Positions 58,246-64,000 of a DNA stretch of 64,000 nucleotides are shown here, piece after piece; positions within the stretch are counted from its first letter, which is position 1; every line of letters begins with the position of its first letter. The notes below the pieces were generated by a model. It was given only the letters and a program-made list of their open reading frames with translations. It did not search any database and was not told where the DNA came from. Both the position numbers and the translations under genes were made by a program. The DNA is taken from positions 20,381 through 84,380 of the forward strand of contig JAOKTA010000001.1 in assembly GCA_028335865.1 (NCBI GenBank), given 5' to 3'. This stretch comes from Candidatus Nitrosopumilus sp. (GTDB lineage: Archaea > Thermoproteota > Nitrososphaeria > Nitrososphaerales > Nitrosopumilaceae).

Positions 58246-58677
58246 TCAAGATAATGGCTCCGTAACATAGAGTGTTCCTCTCATGTTATAGTGAATTAAT
58301 CCACAATACTCTCTACATTGAATATCGTGTTCACCAACTTTATCTGGTGCAAACCACACAGTATTGACTCTGCCAGGAATTGCATCAATTAAAACAACAT
58401 AGTCGTGAATGTTAAAGGAATGATTTACGTCTGTTGATACTATTTCAAACTTATACGCTTTTCCAACTTCTACATGTAACTCACCAATTTCTTTTGTTCC
58501 ATCTTCATGTTCAAAAGTCCAGAACCATTGCTGTCCTGTTACAATAATTGTTTTAGCATCTGCAGGAACGTGTTCAACTAATCTTTCTGCTTCCCATGCT
58601 TCTGCACCTACCCAAGTCATTAATGCAATAACTACAGCGACATAAATCCATTCAGGCCAATTAGAATGTCCAGACAT
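58246..58677 (-). CDS. coxB: Haem-copper oxidase subunit II
   Basis: TGQQWFWTFEHEDG, DVNHSFNIHDYVV, CREYCGLIHYNMRG CuA motif. Confidence 0.96.
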   Translation of the reverse strand: MSGHSNWPEWIYVAVVIALMTWVGAEAWEAERLVEHVPADAKTIIVTGQQWFWTFEHEDGTKEIGELHVEVGKAYKFEIVSTDVNHSFNIHDYVVLIDAIPGRVNTVWFAPDKVGEHDIQCREYCGLIHYNMRGTLYVTEPLS

Positions 58678-58679
58678 AT

Positions 58680-58940
58680 CTACCAGTCAGTTCCCTCATA
58701 GCGAGTTGGTCTTGCTTTTGGATGGGATTCTCTAAATCTCCAAACTTGCCAAATAATAGTACCAGAAACTACCGACCCAACTGTAAATGCAACAGTCATC
58801 ATCTTATAGAATAAATTCCAAATGACTGTTCTACGATCAAGGTATTCACCAGGTTCATCACCTGCTGCAAATGCAAGATCTACAGCTGGAACTATAACTA
58901 AAACTCCAATTATCAATAAGAATCCAAATATGAACTTCAT
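58680..58940 (-). CDS. Small membrane protein of the oxidase operon (possible N-terminal TM portion of subunit II function)
   Basis: Two TMs; VIWNLFYKMMTVAFTVGSVVSGTIIWQVWRFRESHPKARPTRYEGTDW; 2-bp gap to coxB. Confidence 0.75.
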   Translation of the reverse strand: MKFIFGFLLIIGVLVIVPAVDLAFAAGDEPGEYLDRRTVIWNLFYKMMTVAFTVGSVVSGTIIWQVWRFRESHPKARPTRYEGTDW

Positions 58941-58996
58941 TAGCGATTATTTGAATTCGACTTCAATTTCTTTATAAGGGTTATCACAATTATTGG

Positions 58997-59620
58997 CTAC
59001 CAATTTTGATCGAATCTAGAAGGATGCATTACATTAATTCCAGAAAGAGAGAATTTGCGATCTTTTTCTCTAAAAATATTAAGTGAGGCATTAGCAATAA
59101 TGAGTTCAAAGAGATTGGTTGAAGATAAATCAACTATTGTCGAAAGCATTGCCTTAATTGGATCCATGTGTGTGACCAGAACAACGTTTTCATCAGGATG
59201 CTTCTCAAGTACATGATCGACAATTCCTAAAACCCTTTTTTTCACATCTGCAAAGGTCTCTACTCCATTATGGGCAATTTCCAATTCACCATTATAGAAT
59301 TTCATAAAGACGTTACCATGACTAGTAAAAATTTCATCATATGGCACACCAGTAAATTTGCCCATATCAAGTTCAATAAGACGATCATCAATTGTGACAT
59401 CAATAGAATTATGCTTTCCAGCAATTTCAGCAGTATGTTTTGCTCTTTGGATAGGACTTGAATAAATTGCAGAGATATTCATTTCTTCAAGTAATTCAGC
59501 AGTCTGTTCTGCTTGTTTAATTCCTACATCAGTTAAAGGAACACCCGGAGTTCTGCCAGTTAGAATTCTTTCAGTGTTATTTGTGGCCTGACCATGTCTA
59601 AGGAAAATTATTTGACCCAA
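58997..59620 (-). CDS. Histidine phosphatase family protein
   Basis: IIFLRHGQATNNTERILTGRTPGVPLTDVG, ELDMGKFTG, VTHMDPIKA. Confidence 0.92.
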   Translation of the reverse strand: MGQIIFLRHGQATNNTERILTGRTPGVPLTDVGIKQAEQTAELLEEMNISAIYSSPIQRAKHTAEIAGKHNSIDVTIDDRLIELDMGKFTGVPYDEIFTSHGNVFMKFYNGELEIAHNGVETFADVKKRVLGIVDHVLEKHPDENVVLVTHMDPIKAMLSTIVDLSSTNLFELIIANASLNIFREKDRKFSLSGINVMHPSRFDQNW

Positions 59621-59671
59621 GTTGAACGTCTTTCAAATAGAGATAATAATAACATTTTCAGAGGATAAATT

Positions 59672-60343
59672 ATGAAAGTTGGAATTATCGGCGGAACAGG
59701 CGGAATGGGGAAAGGTTTTGCACTAAGATGGGCACAAAATCATGATATCATAATTGGTTCAAGGGATGCTACAAGAGCATCAGAATCAGCAGTAGAATAT
59801 ACAAATCTTGCAAAAGAGTCTTTTGGAGACGTTAAAGGAAGTATTACTGGAAATGATAATGTCTCAGTTGCAAAAGAAAGTGATGTTTTAGTTTTATCAA
59901 TCCCATATGAAAATATTGATTCAGTGTGTTCTGGAATTCTATCTGAAATAAAAGATACTTGTGTTGTTGTATCCCCAATCGTTCCAATGACAAAAACAGA
60001 TGTTGGTTTTGAATGTATTTCAATTAAAGATAACAAACCGTTTTCATACAAACTTGTATCAAACCATATGAAAAATAAATCAAAACTTGTATCAGCATTT
60101 CATGTAATTTCTGAAAAAAAATTAGTTAATCCTACATTGGAATTAGATTACGACATATTTGTTTGTGGAGATGACAATGAATCAGTTCAAGTGGTAAATG
60201 GTTTGATTGATGAAATTAAAGGATTAAGATCAATTTACTTAGGACCAATAGAATTATCATATCTTGCAGAAATGTCTACACCATTGCTACTTAATGCAAT
60301 GATAAGAAACAAGATTAAGAATCCAGGCATCAAAATCATCTAG
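59672..60343 (+). CDS. npdG: NADPH-dependent F420 reductase-like protein
   Basis: KVGIIGGTGGMGKGFALRWAQNHDIIIGSRDATRA. Confidence 0.88.
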   Translation: MKVGIIGGTGGMGKGFALRWAQNHDIIIGSRDATRASESAVEYTNLAKESFGDVKGSITGNDNVSVAKESDVLVLSIPYENIDSVCSGILSEIKDTCVVVSPIVPMTKTDVGFECISIKDNKPFSYKLVSNHMKNKSKLVSAFHVISEKKLVNPTLELDYDIFVCGDDNESVQVVNGLIDEIKGLRSIYLGPIELSYLAEMSTPLLLNAMIRNKIKNPGIKII

Positions 60344-60353
60344 GGCACTTATC

Positions 60354-60587
60354 ATGAGTGATGAATATCAGAGGCGAGGCAGAAATTGGTATACAGCAAT
60401 TGGTCTAATGTTTTGCATAATGGCAACAATAGTTTTAATCCAACAATTGTTGATATGGGGTCCAGAATTTGTAGAAGATTTTTTATTTAATGCAGAAATT
60501 ACAAATGAAAAAGTTTCGACTGGAATGCTAGCATTTGGGATTTTTATGATAGTACTGGGATTTACAAAATATGAACAAAAGAGATGA
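60354..60587 (+). CDS. Small membrane protein
   Basis: 77 aa, two hydrophobic segments. Confidence 0.6.
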   Translation: MSDEYQRRGRNWYTAIGLMFCIMATIVLIQQLLIWGPEFVEDFLFNAEITNEKVSTGMLAFGIFMIVLGFTKYEQKR

Positions 60588-60972
60588 ATTTCTAAAAACA
60601 CAAAAAATTTTACGATTATGTACTATTGATAAGAATAATTTTCCACACATTACGCCTGTCTGGTATACATATGCTGGAAAAAAAATGTACGTAGGAACCA
60701 ACACTAAAAGCCAAAAAATAAAAAATCTGCAAAAAAATAATCATGTATCATTTTGTGTAGATGTAGGTGTAAATTCTCCAGATATCTACGGAGTGATGGG
60801 CCAAGGAATTGCCAACATTATTTTAGAAATGCCTAAAACAAAAATTATTGCAAAAAAAATACTTTTGAAGTATTTTAAAACGTTAGAAAATAAATCTGCA
60901 AAAAAATTGCTGGATGATACTGATTGTGTTATAGAAATAATTCCACAAAAAATTTCAGTTTGGGATTACTGA
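60571..60972 (+). CDS. Pyridoxamine 5'-phosphate oxidase-like / F420-binding split-barrel protein
   Basis: LRLCTIDKNNFPHITPVWYTYAGKKMYVGTNTKSQKIKNLQKNNHVSFCVD. Confidence 0.88.
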   Translation: MNKRDEFLKTQKILRLCTIDKNNFPHITPVWYTYAGKKMYVGTNTKSQKIKNLQKNNHVSFCVDVGVNSPDIYGVMGQGIANIILEMPKTKIIAKKILLKYFKTLENKSAKKLLDDTDCVIEIIPQKISVWDY

Positions 60973-62141
60973 GTAACAAATTCTTCGATTTTATTCATTG
61001 CAGAATCTAAAATTTCAATATTTGCAAGATAAACAAGTCTGAAGTGTCCACTGCCATATTGTTCTCCAAATCCAGAACCATGAACAGTTAGAACTCCTTT
61101 GGATTCTAATAACTTTGTAACAAATTCTTTATCATTACCAAATCTATTATCTTCAATTTTTGGAAATGCATAAAATGCGCCTTTAGGAGTAGAACAAGAA
61201 AGTCCAGGCATTTCATTAAGACGTTTTACAACTAAATCTCGATGTTTTTTCATTTCTGAAACAAAATCATGGATATAATTTTGAGGTCCACGAAGAGACT
61301 CTAAAGCTGCATGTTGTACTGGAAGACTAGTTGCAATTCTTACTCTTGCAAGTTTAGGAAGATGCTCCCTTAACGCTTCAAGTTGAGGCGACTGATTAAA
61401 TGCAATATAACCAATTCTCCAACCAGACATTAAATGTACTTTAGAAAATCCATTTAGAATAATTATAGGGGAATCACCTGCAACTTTTCCAATTCCTACG
61501 AATTTATCATCAAAAATTATTTGATCATAAATTTCATCACAGATGATGTAGAGATTATTCTCGTTAGCCATATCTACTAATTTTTTGAGTGCATTTTCAT
61601 TAAACACGACACCAGTAGGGTTATTCGGGCTAATCAAACAGATTGCAACTGTTTTAGATGTAATTTTGGATTTAATATCATCAAAATTAGGAGTGGAATC
61701 ATTCAAGTCAACTGCAAATTCTACAGGAATTCCACCGTGTAATCTTACATACGAAGCATATGGGGGATAATACGGTCCAGGTAAAAGTACTTCATCACCC
61801 TCTTCTACAATTGAAGAAATTACCATATCAAGTCCTTCAGAAACACCATTTGTAATTAAAATATCATCGGCTGTAATAGAAAGCCCCTTAGCATTTTCTT
61901 TTTTTGCAATCTCTTCTCTTAGTTCTAAAAGACCTTCAGATGTAGAGTAATAATTTTCACCATTTTTGATAGCATCAATCAATGCTTGTTTTACATTATC
62001 AGGAGGTTGAAATCCAAATTGTACAGGATCACCAATATTGAGATAATCTACCTTCATGCCTGTTTGTTCAACTTTTCTTGCAGCTACTACAATATCTCTA
62101 ATTGCATATTCAACCCCTACAACTTTTTTTGAAACTTTCAA
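60966..62141 (-). CDS. Class I/II PLP aminotransferase (Ala/Asp aminotransferase type)
   Basis: DYLNIGDPVQFGFQPP, SPNNPTGVVF, NGFSKVHLMSGWRIGYIA. Confidence 0.92.
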   Translation of the reverse strand: MKVSKKVVGVEYAIRDIVVAARKVEQTGMKVDYLNIGDPVQFGFQPPDNVKQALIDAIKNGENYYSTSEGLLELREEIAKKENAKGLSITADDILITNGVSEGLDMVISSIVEEGDEVLLPGPYYPPYASYVRLHGGIPVEFAVDLNDSTPNFDDIKSKITSKTVAICLISPNNPTGVVFNENALKKLVDMANENNLYIICDEIYDQIIFDDKFVGIGKVAGDSPIIILNGFSKVHLMSGWRIGYIAFNQSPQLEALREHLPKLARVRIATSLPVQHAALESLRGPQNYIHDFVSEMKKHRDLVVKRLNEMPGLSCSTPKGAFYAFPKIEDNRFGNDKEFVTKLLESKGVLTVHGSGFGEQYGSGHFRLVYLANIEILDSAMNKIEEFVTQ

Positions 62142-62184
62142 AGTATCTAGAAGATATTTACACCTGTTAAAATCTTAATTGTTT

Positions 62185-62259
62185 GGACTCGTGGCTCAGC
62201 CTGGATAGAGCAAGCGGCTTCGAACCGCTAGGTCGAGGGTTCAAATCCCTTCGAGCCCT
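62185..62259 (+). tRNA. tRNA-Arg(TCG) with A3-C70 acceptor mismatch
   Basis: GGACTCG TG GCTC...GAGC AAGCGG CTTCGAA CCGCT...GAGGGTTCAAATCCCTT CGAGCCC T; anticodon TCG. Confidence 0.9.
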
Positions 62260-62301
62260 TTTAGATTATTTTATTAATCAAATAATTTAGCAGATAGTAA
62301 A

Positions 62302-62799
62302 ATGAAGATATCAGCACTAAAAATTGGATTAATTGTAGTAATCATTGGAATGGTTTGGGTTTCAGTGATATTAAATGAAACAGAAAAAAATCATGAGGAG
62401 ACAGTATTAAAAAAATCAAATTCAATTGAATCAAAATTAGAATTAACAGGAAAAAATGGCATCGGGTATTACAAAATATACATGCCTGAATTTGCCAAAG
62501 AAAAAAGTGTATTTGTTCAAATTTTAGACACAAATTTGAATGTCATAAAAGAACAAAAAGTCAATACCAAATTTTTGATTTCATATTTTGATTTTAATAA
62601 AGATGGAACATATACAATAAAAGTATCAAACATTTCAGAAAATCAAGTTAATGTACAAATAGAATTTGGAGATACAAATTCACAAGGAATGGTAGTCCCA
62701 GGAGTCATGATACTATTAGGTTCTTTGTTAATTATGTTAATTTCTTATCTAAAAATAAAAAATTACAAAATAGAGCAGCCTGATGAAAATATTACATGA
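62302..62799 (+). CDS. Membrane protein, two TMs with extracytoplasmic domain
   Basis: N-terminal ISALKIGLIVVIIGMVWVSVI and C-terminal VVPGVMILLGSLLIMLISYL. Confidence 0.7.
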   Translation: MKISALKIGLIVVIIGMVWVSVILNETEKNHEETVLKKSNSIESKLELTGKNGIGYYKIYMPEFAKEKSVFVQILDTNLNVIKEQKVNTKFLISYFDFNKDGTYTIKVSNISENQVNVQIEFGDTNSQGMVVPGVMILLGSLLIMLISYLKIKNYKIEQPDENIT

Positions 62800-63356
62800 A
62801 TTTGAATACATTGTATAGTGTGACCAAAAGTTAAAACCAAATTAAAAAGTAACCAAGTTACGAAAAATAAAAATGCCATAATGGAAAAAGGTAGAAATAA
62901 TTTTAATTTTGTATGCTCTCTATTTTTTATTATTAAGACTGCTCCCAAGGACGCAAGAATTAAACCAAATTCAAGTGGTTGATGAGACAAGGAAACCAAT
63001 CCATCAATTCCAAACATATCATGTGACAACGAATCACCAAATCCAGAAACCATTTGAATGATAGATCCTACAATAACAAGTTTAATTCCAGTTTTTAGAG
63101 ATCCATGAACGGATTTTCTAAATAATAATAAACAACCCATCCCGGCAGCAAAAGTTGTCATAAAAACTCCGGTGTAAACTAGCATATGAGATGGGCTCCA
63201 AAAGAATTCCTTTTCTTCATACATATGTGATATAGCATCCCAAAATCCAGCAGAAACAATTACGATAGGACCAATTACTGCTAAAATTGATACAAGTGAA
63301 ACAAGTGTACTAGATTTTAAAAATGAAGAATTTGAAAATCTCTGAATTAATTTCAT
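62763..63356 (-). CDS. Polytopic membrane protein
   Basis: Multiple hydrophobic segments; HMYEEKEFFWSPSHMLVYTGVF, convergently overlapping upstream ORF. Confidence 0.7.
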   Translation of the reverse strand: MKLIQRFSNSSFLKSSTLVSLVSILAVIGPIVIVSAGFWDAISHMYEEKEFFWSPSHMLVYTGVFMTTFAAGMGCLLLFRKSVHGSLKTGIKLVIVGSIIQMVSGFGDSLSHDMFGIDGLVSLSHQPLEFGLILASLGAVLIIKNREHTKLKLFLPFSIMAFLFFVTWLLFNLVLTFGHTIQCIQIHVIFSSGCSIL

Positions 63357-63453
63357 GGTATTGTTAGGCTAAAAGAGGGTTATTTGAAATATGGTAATAG
63401 TGGAATTAGAAAAAATAAACATTATGCACAATTTTAAGAATTAACTATATTAG

Positions 63454-63714
63454 ATGAAGCATCATGACGTAAGCATGACTCCAGGAATAGGATTAATGAA
63501 GAGAAGGTTAGAAAAAGAGAAAGATGCAATTGCATTAGCAATATCAGGCATTTCTAAAAAATATGACATAAAACCAGAAAATCTCAAAACATTAGAAACA
63601 AAGTATCATGACGATGCAGGGGATTGGTATGTTGCACTTGGATGGGATGAAAAAAAAGCAATAGTAAAGATGGATTCAGTATTAGGAACCATTACTGAAA
63701 TTAAAGAAATTTAA
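63454..63714 (+). CDS. Hypothetical 86-aa protein
   Basis: ORF with plausible small globular domain; family not recognised. Confidence 0.6.
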   Translation: MKHHDVSMTPGIGLMKRRLEKEKDAIALAISGISKKYDIKPENLKTLETKYHDDAGDWYVALGWDEKKAIVKMDSVLGTITEIKEI

Positions 63715-63782
63715 TTTATTGTTAAAAATTATTTAGAAAATTAAAAAATAGGATTATAATTGGATTAAAATGAATACCATCA

Positions 63783-64000
63783 GTGGAAATTACAATAGAG
63801 CCCTGGAAGAAACTAGTCATTCATGAAATTATCGAGTATAAGTTTGAGGATTGGGTAAAACAAATAGCATTTAGTACAAAATCATCAGGCGGAGGCATTC
63901 CAACTATGCAATGGACAAATGGAATTGTTTTTGCATCAGCAAGCCTCCCAACTACAAATGCAACAGTTGAGGAGCAATTAAAGGGAATTTTACATTGGTC
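63783..64000 (+). CDS. Hypothetical protein (partial, likely GTG start)
   Basis: Open frame VEITIEPWKKLVIHEIIEYKFEDWVKQIAFSTKSSGGGIPTMQWTNGIVFASASLPTTNATVEEQLKGILHW running off the window, in-frame stop just upstream. Confidence 0.6.
   Translation, partial: MEITIEPWKKLVIHEIIEYKFEDWVKQIAFSTKSSGGGIPTMQWTNGIVFASASLPTTNATVEEQLKGILHW

Overview
This window looks like chromosomal DNA from an ammonia-oxidising thaumarchaeon (Nitrosopumilus/Nitrosarchaeum-like). It is AT-rich and densely packed. It encodes archaeal informational genes (MCM, GINS, RfcS, Hel308-type helicase, aIF5B, eIF6, L7Ae/S28e/L24e/L37e, Alba, LSm). It also encodes two adjacent genes of the 3-hydroxypropionate/4-hydroxybutyrate carbon-fixation cycle, a succinate dehydrogenase operon, a haem-copper oxidase cluster with a double cupredoxin, and seven tRNA genes. 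I see no CRISPR array, transposase, prophage or defence island, so most of the window is ordinary core genome. The item most worth a second look is a roughly 360-bp ORF-free interval (about 46,780-47,160). It contains several hairpins, two of them C(UUCG)G-capped when read on the minus strand, and is bracketed by a perfect 18-bp direct repeat. It may be an undescribed structured RNA or a small inserted element. Other notable items: a frameshifted aldo/keto reductase explained by loss of one 7-bp repeat unit, a nucleotide-identical 138-bp internal duplication in a secreted protein gene, an A3-C70 acceptor mismatch in tRNA-Arg(TCG), operator-like palindromes between sdhA and a PadR regulator, a GATC/inverted-repeat cluster between the GINS-MCM and RfcS genes, and several small Cys-rich or zinc-ribbon proteins. 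All assignments come from reading the sequence and supplied translations; no searches or folding were run.
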